From assembly GCA_047967505.1 (NCBI GenBank), contig CM106538.1: DNA of 64,000 nt. The stretch is one strand, 5' to 3'. Source of the DNA: Dipteris shenzhenensis (lineage: Eukaryota; Polypodiophyta; Polypodiopsida; Gleicheniales). A model generated the notes under the pieces. The model saw only the letters and a program-made list of their open reading frames with translations, was not told the origin of the DNA and searched no databases. The position numbers and the translations under genes are program-made. Shown here piece after piece: positions 23,004-36,350 of this stretch. Positions within the stretch are counted from its first letter, which is position 1. Each line of letters starts with the position of its first letter.

Positions 23004-24165
23004 CTCATGTGCTTAGTTAATACTCCACCACAAAAGGCTATCGAATTTATGGTCAAGTGCATTGTTCTTTTCCATTTGAGCAAAGGTAAGTTGGGAGAGT
23101 AGAGCATTAAGGGCCATGTACTAGGTCTGAGGGTTCAAGTGGTTGTAACTTGAGAGAAAATTGTGTAGTTAATGTTGTTCTATTTGTTGAGTCACTTGAG
23201 AGACCATGACCAAGTATTGTGGTGATCATAAACAAAACATTATGGAAGGACATTGGAGGAATTAAATTCCATGGAAAGTAGTTGGATAATGTTTTGGCTA
23301 TGTTCAAACAAGTCAAGAGTTCAGCATGATCTATTCAGTCATTGTTGGTGTCAATGAGTACTCAGTGCTACAAATTAAACTTGTTTTTTGAGTTGTAATG
23401 GCTTTTCTATCAGCAGTAACAATTGTATGTTATTGATATATTGAATCATTGTGTGATTCATTCCATTGCAGATTTGCTTCACAGTGGAATGTCAATATTA
23501 AAATAATTGATTCATACATAGTTGTCTTTGTGCAAAATGTATTGCATAGTAGATGTTAACTTGGACAAGATTTCATTTCCATCAGTCTATAGTATGAAAT
23601 TTATAATTCTAACACTATTGCATATGAAGAGTGTAACATTGTGCACAAATGGGAAACATATGGAATAATCCCCTTTCTTAATAATAATTTGAGACTTTAT
23701 AATTAACTTTTCCAAAAAATACCCCATGGTATCACTATGAAAAAAAACTTATATGAAAAGAGGTCAAAAGTTCTAACAAATTATTATAATGAATTTAAAA
23801 AATTGCATAATTTCAATCATCCTTCAAATAAATTTTTTCTACACACATGGCTTTTCTCATAGTCACAATACTTGAAACTTTTAGCAATTTTTCAGCGTGA
23901 TGTAACTTAAAATACTATGTAATTTTGTTATTTTAGCATCTCAAGATATATAAAGTCATTATAGTAGTAAGATAGGAGAAAATAAATTGTCCTATTGTAA
24001 AAGTGTAACTATTTTAACTAAATATTAATGAGTTGAACTCTTCCTGCATGCTTGCCTATCTAATATTCACCCATGCTTGTCTATTGGTTTTTTCTCAAAC
24101 GACTTGCACAAGGTCAATGTGGATCATTGGTTAAACTAATGAACCAGCTCCAATGATATATTCTT
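22815..24165 (+). repeat. Array unit U7, type b
   Basis: Unit of 1,351 bp, 10,092 bp after U2 of the same type. The CT tract contains TGTCTGTCTG. It shares CATCTATGG and TTTCGCTAT with U13. Confidence 0.95.
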
Positions 24166-24321
24166 GATTGATTGGAAAAGTCATTGTTCCTCATGTTTTG
24201 GCAATTTTGGAGTTGTATCATAGCTAGAGGTCCCATCCATGGTTCAAAGGAGCTCATAATAGACAACAATCAAGGATGGTTTGAGTTTGGCTATAAAAGA
24301 AGGAGATGTCTAGTTACTTGT

Positions 24322-24365
<44 letters not shown>

Positions 24366-25540
24366 GTGCTTACTTAATACTTTACCACAAAAGGCTATCG
24401 AATTTATGGTCAAGGGCATTGTTTTGTTCCATTTGAGTAGAGATAAGTTGGGAGAGTAGAGCATTAAGGGTCATGTACTAGGTATGAGGGTTCCAGTGGT
24501 TGTAACTTGAGAGAAAATTGTCTAGTTAATGTTGTTCTATTTGTTCAGTCACTTGAGAGACCATGACCAAGTATTGTGGTGATCCTAAGCAAAAGATTAT
24601 GGAATGACATTGGAGGAATTAATTCCATGGAAAGTAGTTGGATAATGTTTTGGCTATGTTCAAACAAGTCAAGAGATCAGCATGATAGAGGACAACGAAT
24701 GTAGATCCATTCAGTCATTGTTGGTGTCAATGAGTACTTAGTGCTACACATTAAACTTGTTTTTCGAGTTGTAATGGTTTTTCTATGACCAATAACAATT
24801 GTGTGCTATTGATATATTGAATCATTGTGTGATTCATTCCATTGCAGATTTCGCTTAATAGTGGAATGTCAATATTAAAATGATTGATTTATACATAGTT
24901 GTCTTTGTGCAAAGTGTATTGCATAGTAGATGTTAACTTGGACAAGATTTCATTTCCAGCACTTTAACATGAAATTCTTAATTCTAACACTATTGCATAC
25001 AAAGAGTGTAACATTGTGCACAAATGAGAAACACATGGAATATTACCCTTTTTAAATAAAAATTTGCGACTTTATAATTAACTTTTCCAAAAAATACCCC
25101 ATGGTTTCACTATGAAAAAAATCTTATATGAAAAGAGGTCAAAAGTTGAAACAAATTATTATAATGAATTTAAAAAATTGCATAATTTCGATCATTCTTC
25201 AAATAATTTTTTTTTACACACATGGCTTTTCTCATAGTGACAACACTTGAATCTTTTAGCAATTTTTTAGCCTGGTGTAACTTAAAATACTATGTAATTT
25301 TGTTATTTTAACATCTCAAGATATATAAAGTTATTATAGTAGTAAGATAGGAGAAAATGAATTGTCCTATTGTAAAAGTGTAATTATTTTAACTAAATAT
25401 TCATGAGTTGAACTCTTGTTGCATGCTTGCCTATCTGATATTCACCCATGCTTGCCTATTGGTTTTTTCTCAAACGACTTGCATAAGGTCACTGTGGATT
25501 ATTGGGTTAACTAATGAACCAGCTCCAATGATATATTCTT
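24166..25540 (+). repeat. Array unit U8, type c
   Basis: Unit of 1,375 bp, 10,074 bp after U3. The donor is mutated (AGATAAG), and the TTGTTGTCTCT start of the CT tract is shared with U14. Confidence 0.95.
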
Positions 25541-25666
25541 GATTGATTGGAAAAGTCATTGTTCCTCATGTTTTGGCAGTTTTGGAGTTGTATCATAGCT
25601 AGAGGTCCCATCCATGGTTCAAAGGAGGCCATAATAGACAACAATCAAGGATGGTTTGAGTTTGGC

Positions 25667-25674
25667 TATAAAAG
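25667..25674 (+). promoter_or_regulatory. TATA box of reference unit U9
   Basis: TATAAAAG, followed within 25-30 bp by a CT tract (25,696-25,758). A TATA box with a downstream pyrimidine patch is the usual plant core-promoter arrangement. The same pair occurs in nearly every unit. That it drives transcription is an inference. Confidence 0.5.
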
Positions 25675-25694
25675 GAGGAGATGTCTAGTTACTT

Positions 25695-25695
<1 letters not shown>

Positions 25696-25750
<55 letters not shown>

Positions 25751-25758
25751 TCTCTCTC
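25696..25758 (+). repeat. CT microsatellite of reference unit U9
   Basis: A (CT)n tract of about 63 bp with one TTTGT interruption. The tract lies at the same place in each unit, with a length from about 20 bp to more than 60 bp, and reads as GA in the inverted units. Confidence 0.95.
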
Positions 25759-25837
25759 CTGTGCTTAGTTAATACTCTACCACAAAAGGCTATTGAATTT
25801 ATGGTCAAATGCATTGTTTTGTTCCATTTGAGCAGAG

Positions 25838-26243
25838 GTAAGTTGGGAGAGTAGAGCATTAAGGGCCATGTACTAGATATGAGGGTTCCAGTGGTTGTAA
25901 CTTGAGAGAAAATTGTCTAGTTAATGTTGTTCTATTTGTTCAGTCACTTGAGAGACCATGACCAAGTATTGTGGTGATCCTAAGCAAAAGATTATGGAAG
26001 GACATTGAAGGAATTAAATTCCATGGAAAGTAGTTGGATAATGGTTTGGCTATGTTCAAACAAGTCAAGAGTTCAGCATGATAGAGGACAACGAATGTAG
26101 ATCCATTCACTCATTGTTGGTGTCAATGAGTACTCAGTGCTACACATTAAACTTGTTTTTCGAGTTGCAATGGTTTTTCTCTTAGCAGTAACAATTGTGT
26201 GCTATTGATATATTGAATCATTGTGTGATTCATTCCATTGCAG
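25838..26243 (+). other. Potential intron in reference unit U9
   Basis: The donor AG|GTAAGT (GT at 25,838-25,839) matches the plant 5' splice consensus fully. The acceptor TTCCATTGCAG ends at 26,243. The 406-nt interval is the same in U1. A hairpin (arms 26,214-26,220 and 26,226-26,232) lies just before the acceptor. Type c units and a few others have lost the donor or the acceptor, so splicing of all units is not possible. Confidence 0.4.
26214..26232 (+). other. Small hairpin before splice acceptor, unit U9
   Basis: TGAATCA and TGATTCA pair perfectly (7 bp) around the loop TTGTG, 11 nt upstream of the acceptor. The element recurs in most units; some have 6 bp after an A-to-G change. Confidence 0.7.
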
Positions 26244-26872
26244 ATTTGGCTTAACAGTGGAATGTCAATATTAAAATGATTGATTCATACATAGTTGTCT
26301 TTGTCCAAAGTGTATTGCATAGTAGATGTTAACTTGGACAAAATTTCATTTCCATCACTCTATAATATGAAATTTATAATTCTAACACTATTGCATATGA
26401 AGTGTGTAACTTTGTGCACAAATGAGAAACACATCGTATCACTATGAAAAAAATCTTATATGAAAAGAGGTCAGAAGTTGAAACAAATTATTATAATGAA
26501 TTTAAAAAATTGCATAATTTCGATCATTCTTCAAATAAATTTTTTCTGCACACATGGCTTTTCTCATAGTCATAACACTTGAATCTTTTAACAATTTTCT
26601 AGCGTGGTGTAACTTAAAATACTATGTAATTTTGTTATTTTAACATCTCAAGATATATAAAGTTATTATAGTACTAAGATAGGAGAAAATGAATTGTCCT
26701 ATTGTAAAAGTGTAACTATTTTAACTAAATATTCATGAGGTTAACTCTTGTTGCATGCTTGCCTATCTGATATTCACCCATGCTTGCCTATTGGTTTTTT
26801 CTCAAACGACTTGCATAAGGTCAGTGTACATCATTGGTTGAACTAATGAACCAGATCCAATGATATATTCTT

Positions 26873-27027
26873 GATTGATTGGAAAAGTCAATGTTCCTCA
26901 TGTTTTGGCAATTTTGGAGTTGTATCATAGCTACAGGTCCCATCCATGGTTCAAAGGAGCTCATAATAGACAACAATCAAGGATGGTTTGAGTTTGGCTA
27001 TAAAAGGAGGAGATGTCTAGTTACTTG

Positions 27028-27080
<53 letters not shown>

Positions 27081-28242
27081 ATATGCTTACTTAATACTCT
27101 ACAACAAAAGGCTATCGAATTTATGGTCAAATGCATTGTTTTGTTCCATTTGAGCAGAGGTAAGTTGGGAGAGTAGAGCATTAAGGGCCATGTACTAGAT
27201 ATGAGGGTTCGAGTGGTTGTAACTTGAGAGAAAATTGTGTAGTTACTGTTGTTCTATTTGTTGAGTCACTTGAGAGACCATGACCAAGTATTGTGGTGAC
27301 CCTAAGCGAAAGATTATGGAAGGACATTGGAGGAATTAAATTCCATGGAAAGTAGTTGGATAATGTTTTGACTATGTTCAAACAAGTCAAGAGTTTGGTA
27401 CGATAGAGGACGACGAATGTAGATACATTTAGTCATTGTTGGTGTCAATGAGTACTCAGTGCTACAAATTAAACTTGTTTGTTGAGTTGTAATGTTTTTT
27501 CTATCAACAGTAACAATTGTATGCTATTGATATATTGAATCGTTGTGTGATTCATTCCATTGCAGATTTGGCTTAATAGTGGAATGTCAATATTAAAATG
27601 ATTGATTCATATATAGTTGTCTTTGTGCAAAGTGTATTGCATAGTAGATGTTAACTTGGACAAGATTTCATTTCCATCACTCTATAATATGAAATTGATA
27701 ATTCTAACACCATTGCATATGAAGAGTGTAACATTGTGCACAAATGAGAAATGCATGGAATATTCTCCTTTTTTATTAAAAATTTGAGCTTTTATAATTA
27801 ACTTTTTCAAAAAATACCATATGGTATCACTATGAAGAGGTCAAAAGTTGAAACAAATTATTATAATGAATTTAACAAATTGTATAATTTTGATCATTTT
27901 TCAAATAAATTTTTTATACAGACATGGCTTTTCTCATAGTCAGAACACTTGAATGTTTTAGTAATTTTCTAGCATGATGTAACTTCAAGTACTATGTAAT
28001 TTTGTTATTTTAACATCTCAAGATATATAAAGTTATTATAGACTTAAGATAGGAGAAAATGAATTGTTCTGTTGTAAAAGTGTAACTATTCTAGCTAAAT
28101 ATTCATGAGTTGAACTCTTGTTGCATGCTTGCCTATCTAATATTCACCCATGCTTGCCTATTGGTTTTTTCTCAAACGACTTGCACAAGGTCACTGTGGA
28201 TCATTGGTTGAACTAATGAACCAGCTCCAATGATATATTCTT
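26873..28242 (+). repeat. Array unit U10, type d
   Basis: Unit of 1,370 bp, 10,029 bp after U5. It keeps the 40-bp segment that U5 lacks, so that deletion happened after the block duplication. Confidence 0.95.
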
Positions 28243-28396
28243 GATTGATTGGAAAAGTCATTGTTTCTCATGTTTTGGCAATTTTGGAGTTGTATCATGG
28301 CTAGAGGTCCCATCCATGGTTCAAAGGAGGTCATAATAGACAACAATCAAGGATGGTTTGAGTTTGGCTATAAAAGGAGGAGATGTCTAGTTACTT

Positions 28397-28439
<43 letters not shown>

Positions 28440-28590
28440 CTCTTCCACGAAAGGCTATTGAATTTATTGTCAAGTGCATTGTTTTATTCCATTTGATTAG
28501 AGGTAAGTTGGGAGAGTAGAGCATTAAGGGCCATGTATTAGATATGAGGGTTCGAGTGGTTGTAACTTGAGTTAAAATTGTGTAGTTACT
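28243..28590 (+). repeat. Array unit U11, type e, cut by copia
   Basis: The first 348 bp of a unit, ending at the same position (TGTAGTTACT) as U6 and U19 before copia sequence. Confidence 0.95.
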
Positions 28591-29500
28591 CTTGAAGAGC
28601 TACATTTTTTTCTTGGCATAGAGGACATCAAGGAAGGGATGACACATGGATGCTACAGATTTAGTATGATTTAGACATGCTTGCAAACATGGCATGACTA
28701 TATGTAAGCCCATGAGTACACTTGATCCCAATGGTAAGTTGTTAGCACTTACATCCGATGAGAGAGGAGATCCAAACATGTATCGTAGAATGGTAGGAAG
28801 GTCTATTTATCTCACCATTACTCATTTAGATTTCAATTATGTAGTTTGAGTAGTCAACCAATTTATGCAGTCACCCAGGAAGCCTCATTGGATGCAATTT
28901 GCAAGATCATGCAATGTGCCAGGCATATACTTGGATATGGTTTGCACTCCAAGACTTATCGGAAGCTCGATCTTTATGCATACATGGATGCCAATTGGGT
29001 AGGTAGTGCAAATGATGGGATATCCACATCTGGATATGTATTCATTTTTGTAGGGGTTGCAGTGTCATGGTATTCAAAGAAGCATCCAATAGTTGCATTT
29101 TCTTCTACAAAGGTTGAATACAAAGGGGCAATAATTATGGCACGTGAGAACATCTAGTTATGCAGTCTACTATCATAGGTTGGCTATGATGTGGTGGATT
29201 AGATTCCTCTTTATTGCGAAAATATAAGTAGCATCATGCTAGCTAATAATCCTATATAAGTTGCAAGCTTGCATGAAACACATAGAGATCCACTACCATT
29301 TCATTCAAGTGAAGATCCTCAATGGTGGAGAGCTAGACTTGTAGCATGTGTCTACCAAGGAGTAGGTTGTAGACATATTCACAAAGGCATTGCCATGTGA
29401 CTTCAAAGTTTGACTACTTATAGCAATTTATGGGAGTACATTGATTGAGTAGTACAAGCTTCAGTACTCATCCTCCTTGTGACTTGAGCTTGAGGAGGAG
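28591..29500 (+). mobile_element. Ty1/copia pol 3' fragment 2
   Basis: Same content as fragment 1: the end of RT, then an RNase H frame at 28,846-29,157 with YMDANWVGSANDG, STSGYVFIFVG and STKVEYKGA. The frame ends early at a TAG after ARENI. It starts at the identical junction in the array unit as the other two fragments. Confidence 0.9.
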
Positions 29501-29783
29501 TGTTGCAATGTATGGAGACTTATGTCTCTACCCACCTGCTCATCATCACTGATAGGTGGAGCACACTGGTGACAAATAAGCAAGACATGTAACTTATCTT
29601 ATCCTCATTGTATATGTAGTTATGGTGGTGTTCTAGTGCCCAAGTATATATGGCAAACTTAGTTTATGTTGTGTTTTGTGAGATGCTCATTTAAAAGAAC
29701 AAGAAGAAGGCTTCCTCCACCTTCCCTCTCTTGTTGTGTGTGCTACATGATTCGTTTCACTTCTGTAATAGATATGCCAAACA
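29501..29783 (+). mobile_element. Copia 3' LTR 2 (short form)
   Basis: Begins TGTTGCAATG after GAGGAGGAG and ends GCCAAACA: 283 bp with TG...CA ends. It lacks the tandem duplication of about 95 bp present in LTR 1 and LTR 3. The array resumes directly after it at AGCATTAAGGGCC, with no block B. Confidence 0.85.
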
Positions 29784-30816
29784 AGCATTAAGGGCCATGT
29801 ACTAGACATGAGGGTTCGAGTGGTTGTAACTTGAGAGAAAATTGTGTAGTTACTGTTGTTCTATTCGTTGAGTCACTTGAGAGACCATGAACAAGTATTG
29901 TGGTGACCCTAAGTAAAAGATTATGGAAGGACATTGGAGGAATTAAATTCCATGAAAGGTAGTTGGATATTGTTTTGGGTATGTTCAAACAAGTCAAGAG
30001 TTTAGCATGATAGAGGACGACGAATGTACATCCATTCAGTCATTATTGGTGTCAATGAGTACTTAGTGCTACAAATTAAACTTGTTTTCTTAGTTGTAAT
30101 GGTTTTTCTATCAGCAATAACAATTGTATGCTATTGATATATTGAATCATTGTGTGATTCATTCCATTGCGGATTCGGCTTAAAAGTGGAACGTCAATAT
30201 TAAAATGATTGATTCATACATAGTTGACTTTGTGCAAAGTGTATTGCATAGTAGATGTTAACTTGGACAAGATTTCATTTCCATCACTCTATATTATGAA
30301 ATTGATAATTCTAACACTATTGCATATGAAGAGTGTAACATTGTGCACAAATGAGAAACGCATGGAATATTTTCATTTTTTAATAAAAATATGAGACTTT
30401 ATAATTAAAAGAGTTCAAAAGTTGAAACAAATTATCATAATGAATTTAAAAAATTGCATAATTTCGATTATTCTTCAAATAAATTTTTTCTACACACATG
30501 GCTTTTCTCATAGTCACAACACTTGAATCTTTTAGCAATTTTCTAGCATGGTGTAACATAAAATACTATGTAATTTTGTTATTTGAACGTCTCAAGATAT
30601 ATAAAGTTATTATAGTAGTAAGATAGGAAAAAATGAATTGTCCTATTGTAAAAGTGTAATTATTTTAAGTAAATATTCATGACTTGAACTCTTGTTGCAT
30701 GCTTGCCTATCTCATATTCACCCATGCTTGCCTAATGGTTCTTTCTCAAACGACTTACACAAGGTCACTGTGGATTATTCGTTAAACTAATGATCCAGCT
30801 CCAATGATATATCGTT
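29784..30816 (+). repeat. Array partial unit after copia 2
   Basis: It shares the diagnostic variants of R0 at the left array edge (AGCAATAACAA, GGATTCGGCTTAAAAG, TATTTGAACGTC). The splice acceptor is lost (GCGG). Confidence 0.9.
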
Positions 30817-32169
30817 GATTGATTGGAAAAGTCATTGTTCCTCATGTTTTGGCAGTTTTGGAGTTGTATCATAACTAGAGGTCCCATCCATGGTTCAAAG
30901 GAGGCCATAATAGACAACAATCAAGGATGGTTTAAGTTTGGCTATAAAAGGAGGAGATGTCTAGTTACTTGCTCTCTGTCTCTCTCTCTCATGTGCTTAC
31001 TTAATACTTTACCACAAAAGGCTATCGAATTTATGCTCAAGTGCATTCTTTTTTTCCATTTGAGCAGAGGTAAGTTGGGAGAGTAGTGCATTAAGGGCCA
31101 TGTACTAGATATGAGGGTTCGAGTGGTTGTAACTTGAGAGAAAATTGTGTAGTTAATGTTGTTCTATTTGGTGAGTCACTTAAGAGACCATGACCAAGTA
31201 TTGTGGTGACCTAAGCGAAAGACTATGGAAGGACATTGAAGGAATTAAATTCCATGCAAAGTAGTTGGATAATGTTTTGGATATGTTCAAACAAGTCAAG
31301 AGTTCAGCATGATAGAGGACGAGGAATGTAGATCCATTCAGTCATTGTTGGTGTCAATGAGTTCTGAGTACTACAAATCAAACTTGTTTTTTGAGTTGTA
31401 ATGGTTTTTTTATCAGCAGTAACAATTGTATGCTATTGATATATTCAATCATTGTGTGATTCATTCCATTGCAGATTTGGCTTAACAGTGGAATGTCAAT
31501 ATTAAAATGATTTATTCATACATAGTTGTCTATGTGCAAAGTGTATTGCATAGTAGATGTTAACTTTGACAAGATTTCATTTCCATCACTCTATAATATG
31601 AAATTGATAATTCTAACACTATTGCATATGAAGAGTGTGACATTGTGCACATATGAGAAACACATTGAATATTCCCAATTTTTAATAAAAATTTGAGACT
31701 TTATAATTAACTTTTTTTAAAAATACCCCATGGTATTACTATGAAGAAAATCTTATATGAAAAGAGGTCAAAAGTTGAAACAAATTATTATAATGAATTT
31801 AAAAAATTGCATAACTGTGATCATTCTTCAAATAAATTTTTTCTACGCACATGGCTTTTCTCATAGTCACAACACTTGAATCTTTTAGCAATTTTCTAGC
31901 CTGGTGTAACTTAAATTACTATGTAATTTTGCTATTTTAACATCTCAAGATATATAAAGTTATTATAGTACTAAGATAGGAGAAAATGAATTCTCCTATT
32001 GTAAAAGTGTAACTATTTTAACTAAATATTCATGAGTTGAACTCTTGTTGCATGCTTGCCTATCTGATATCCACTCATGCTTGCCTATTGGTTTTTTCTC
32101 AAACGACTTGCGCAAGGTCACTGTGGATCATTGGTTGAACTAATGAACCAATTCCAATGATATATTCTT
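30817..32169 (+). repeat. Array unit U12, type a
   Basis: Unit of 1,353 bp, the counterpart of U1. Very short CT tract. A perfect 9-bp inverted repeat lies at 31,976-31,984 and 31,991-31,999. Confidence 0.95.
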
Positions 32170-32319
32170 GATTGATTGGAAAAGTCATTGTTCCTCATGT
32201 TTTGGCAATTTTGCAGTTGTATCACAGCTACAGGTCCCATCTATGGTTCAAAGAAGGTCATAATAGACAACAATCAAGGATGGTTTGAGTTTCGCTATAA
32301 AAGGAGGAGATGTCTAGTT

Positions 32320-32376
<57 letters not shown>

Positions 32377-33556
32377 GTGCTTAGTTAATACTTCACCACA
32401 AAAGGCTATCGAATTTATGGTCAAGTGCAAGTTTTTTTCCATTTGAGCAGAGGTAAGTTGGGAGAGTAGATCATTAAGGGCCATGTACTAGATATGAGGG
32501 TTCGAGTGGTTGTAACTTGAGAGAAAATTGTGTAGTTAATGTTGTTTTATTTGTTGAGTGACTTGAGAGACCATGACCAAGTATTGTGGTGATCCTAAGC
32601 AAAAGACTATGGAAGGACATTGGACGAATTAAATTCCATGGAATACAATTAGTTGGATAATGTTTTGGCTATGTTCAAACAAGTCAAGAGTTGAGCATGA
32701 TAGAGGATGATGAATGTAGATCTATTCAGTCATTGTTGGTGGCAATGAGTACTCAGTGCTACAAATTAAACTTGTTTTTTGAGTTGTAATGGCTTTTCTA
32801 TCAGCAGTAACAATTGTATGCTATTAATATATTGAATCGTTGTGTGATTCATTCCATTGTAGATTTGCTTTACAGTGGAATGTCAATATTAAAATAATTG
32901 ATTCATACATAGTTGTCTTTGTGCAAAGTGTATTGTATAGTAGATGTTAACTTGGACAAGATTTCATTTCCATCACTCTATAGTATGAAATTTATCATTC
33001 TAACACTATTGCATATGAAGAGTGTAACATTGTGCACAAATGGAAAACATATGGAATATTCCTCTTTCTTAATAATAATTTGAGACTTTATAATTAACTT
33101 TTCCAAAAAATACCCCATCTTATCACTATGGAAAAAAACTTATATGAAAAGAGGTCAAAAGTTCTAACAAATCATTATAATGAATTTAAAAAATTGCATA
33201 ATTTCAATCATTCTTCAAATAAATTTTTTCTAGACACATGGCTTTTCTCATAGTAACAATACTTGAAACTTTTAGCAATTTTTCAGCGTGATGTAACTTA
33301 AAATACTATGGAATTTTGTTATTTTAGCATCTCAAGATATATAAAGTCATTATAGTAGTAAGATAGGAGAAAATAAATTGTCCTATTGTAAAAGTGTAAC
33401 TATTTTAACTAAATATTAATGAGTTGAACTCTTCCTGCATGCTTGCCTATCTAATATTCACCCATGCTTGTCTATTGGTTTTTTCTCAAACAACTTGCAC
33501 AAGGTCAATGTGGATCATTGGTTGAACTAATGAACCAGCTCCAATGATATATTCTA
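32170..33556 (+). repeat. Array unit U13, type b
   Basis: Unit of 1,387 bp, 9,355 bp after U7. CT tract of about 50 bp. It contains a short TACAATT insertion near 32,645. Confidence 0.95.
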
Positions 33557-34655
33557 GATTGATTGGAAAAGTCATTGTTCCTCATGTTTTGGCAATTTTG
33601 GAGTTGTATCATAGCTAGAGGTCCCATCCATGGTTCAAAGGAGCTCATAATAGACAACAATCAAGGATGGTTTGAGTTTGGCTATAAAAGAAGGAGATGT
33701 CTAATTACTTGTTGTCTCTCTCTCTCTCTCTCTCTCTCTCTCATGTGCTTACTTAATACTTTACCACAAAAGGCTATCGAATTTATGGTCAAGTGCATTG
33801 TTTTGTTCCATTTGAGTAGAGATAAGTTGGGAGAGTAGAGCATTAAGGGCCATGTACTAGGTATGAGGGTTCCAGTGGTTGTAACTCGAGAGAAAATTGT
33901 GTAGTTAATGTTGCTCTATTTGTTGAGTTACTTGAGAGACCATGACCAAGTATTGTGGTGATCCTTAGCAAAAGATTATGGAACAACATTGGAGGAATTA
34001 AATTCCATGGAAAGTAGTTGGATAATGTTTTGGCTATGTTCAAACAAGTCAAGAGATCAGCATGATAGAGGACAACGAATGTAGATCCATTCAGTCATTG
34101 TTGTTGTCAATGAGTACTTAGTGCTACACATTAAACTTGTTTTTCGAGTTGTAATGATTTTTCTATGAGCAGTAACAATTGTGTGCTATTGATATATTGA
34201 ATCATTGTGTGATTCATTCCATTGCAGATTTGGCTTAATAGTGGAATGTTAATATTAAAATGATTGATTTATACATAGTTGTCTTTGTGCAAAGTGTATT
34301 GCATAGTAGATGTTAACTTGGACAAGATTTCATTTCCATCACTCTAACATGAAATTCTTAATTCTAACACTATTGCATACAAAGAGTGTAACATTGTGCA
34401 CAAATGAGAAACACATGGAATATTACCCTTTTTAAATAAAAATTTGGGACTTTATAATTAATTTTTCCAAAAAATACCCCATGGTTTCACTATGAAAAAA
34501 TCTTATATGAAAAGAGGTCAAAAGTTGAAACAAATTATTATAATGAATTTAAAAAATTGCATAATTTCGATCATTCTTCAAATAATTTTTTTTTACACAC
34601 ATGGCTTTTCTCATAGTCACAACACTTGAATCTTTTAGCAATTTTTTAGCATGGT
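33557..34655 (+). repeat. Array unit U14, type c, 3'-deleted
   Basis: Counterpart of U8, 9,391 bp later. At about 34,650 the text jumps from AGCATGG to TTTGAGTTTGG, skipping the end of this unit and the start of the next. The donor is mutated, as in all type c units. Confidence 0.9.
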
Positions 34656-34694
34656 TTGAGTTTGGCTATAAAAGGAGGAGATATCTAGTTACTT

Positions 34695-34751
<57 letters not shown>

Positions 34752-35910
34752 TGCTTACTTAATACTCTACCACAAAAGGCTATCGAATTTATGGTCAAAT
34801 GCATTGTTTTGTTCCATTTGAGCACAGGTAAGTTGGGAGAGTAAAGCATTAAGGGCCATGCACTAGATATGAGGGTTCGAGTGGTTGTAACTTGAGAGAA
34901 AATTGTGTAGTTACTGTTGTTCTATTTGTTGAGTCACTTGAGAGACCATGACCAAGTATTGTGGTGACCCTAAGCGAAAGATTATGGAAGGACATTGGAG
35001 GAATTAAATTCCATGGAAAGTAGTTGGATAATGTTTTGTCTATGTTCAAACAAGTCAAGAGTTAGGTACGATAGAGGACGATGAATGTAGATACATTTAG
35101 TCATTGTTGGTGTCAATGAGTACTCAGTGCTACAAATTAAACTTGTTTTTTGAGTTGTAATGGTTTTTCTATCAACAGGAACAATTGTATGCTATTGATA
35201 TATTGAATCGTTGTGTGATTCATTCCATTGCAGATTTGGCTTAATAATGGAATGTCAATATTAAAATGATTGATTCATATATAGTTGTCTTTGTGCAAAG
35301 TGTATTGCATAGTAGATGTTAACTTGGACAAGATTTCATTTCCATCACTCTATAATATGAAATTGATAATTCTAACACTATTGCATATGAAGAGTGTAAC
35401 ATTGTGCACAAATGAGAAATGCATGGAATATTCTCCTTTTTTAATAAAAATTTGAGCTTTTATAATTAACTTTTTCAAAAAATACCATATGGTATCACTA
35501 TGAAGAGGTCAAAAGCTGAAACAAATTATTATAATGAATTTAACAAATTGTGTAATTTCGATCATTTTTCAAATAAATTTTTTATACAGACATGGCTTTT
35601 CTCATAGTCAGAACACTTGAATGTTTTAGTAATTTTCTAGCATGATGTAACTTAAAGTACTATGTAATTTTGTAATTTTAACATCTCAAGATATATAAAG
35701 TTATTATAGAATTAAGATAGGACAAAATGAATTGTCCTATTGTAAAAGTGTAACTATTTTAACTAAATATTCATGAGTTGAACTATTGTTGCATGCTTGC
35801 CTATCTAATATTCACCCATGCTTACCTATTGGTTTTTTCTCAAACGACTTGCACAAGGTCACTGTGGATCATTGGTTGAACTAATGAACCAGCTCCAATG
35901 ATATATTCTT
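34656..35910 (+). repeat. Array unit U15, type d, 5'-deleted
   Basis: Starts just upstream of the TATA box; the rest follows U10 closely (GTTAGGTACGATAGAGG, ATACCATATGGTATC). Counterpart of U5 and U10 in the third block. Confidence 0.9.
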
Positions 35911-36350
35911 GATTGATTGGAAAAGTCATTGTTTCTCATGTTTTGAGGTCAAAAGTTGAAACAAATTATTATAATGAATTTAAAAAATTGCATAATTTCA
36001 ATCATTCTTTAAATAAATTTTTTTCACACACATGGCTTTTCTCATAGTCACAACACTTGAATCTTTTAGCAATTTTGTAGCATGGTGTAACTTAAAATAC
36101 TATGTAATTTTGATATTTTAACATCTCAAGATATATAAAGTTATTATAATAGTAAGATATCAGCAAATGAATTATCCTATTGTAAAAGTGTAATTATTTT
36201 AACTAAATATTCATGAGTTGAACTCTTGTTGCATGCTTGCCTGTCTGATATTCACCCATGCTTGCCTATTGGTTTCTTGTCAAACGACTTGCATAAGGTC
36301 ACTGTGGATTATTGGTTGAACTAATGAACCAGCTTCAATGATATATTCTT
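35911..36350 (+). repeat. Array unit U16, type e, mostly deleted
   Basis: Only 440 bp. It starts with the type e marker GTTTCTCATG and jumps near 35,945 to AGGTCAAAAG, losing the promoter, the splice signals and any copia fragment. Confidence 0.9.

Larger units (their letters stand above)
25541..26872 (+). repeat. Array unit U9, type a'
   Basis: Unit of 1,332 bp, 10,059 bp after U4. I use it as the reference for the promoter-like and splice-like signals. It has a deletion of about 40 bp around GAAACACATCG. Confidence 0.95.
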
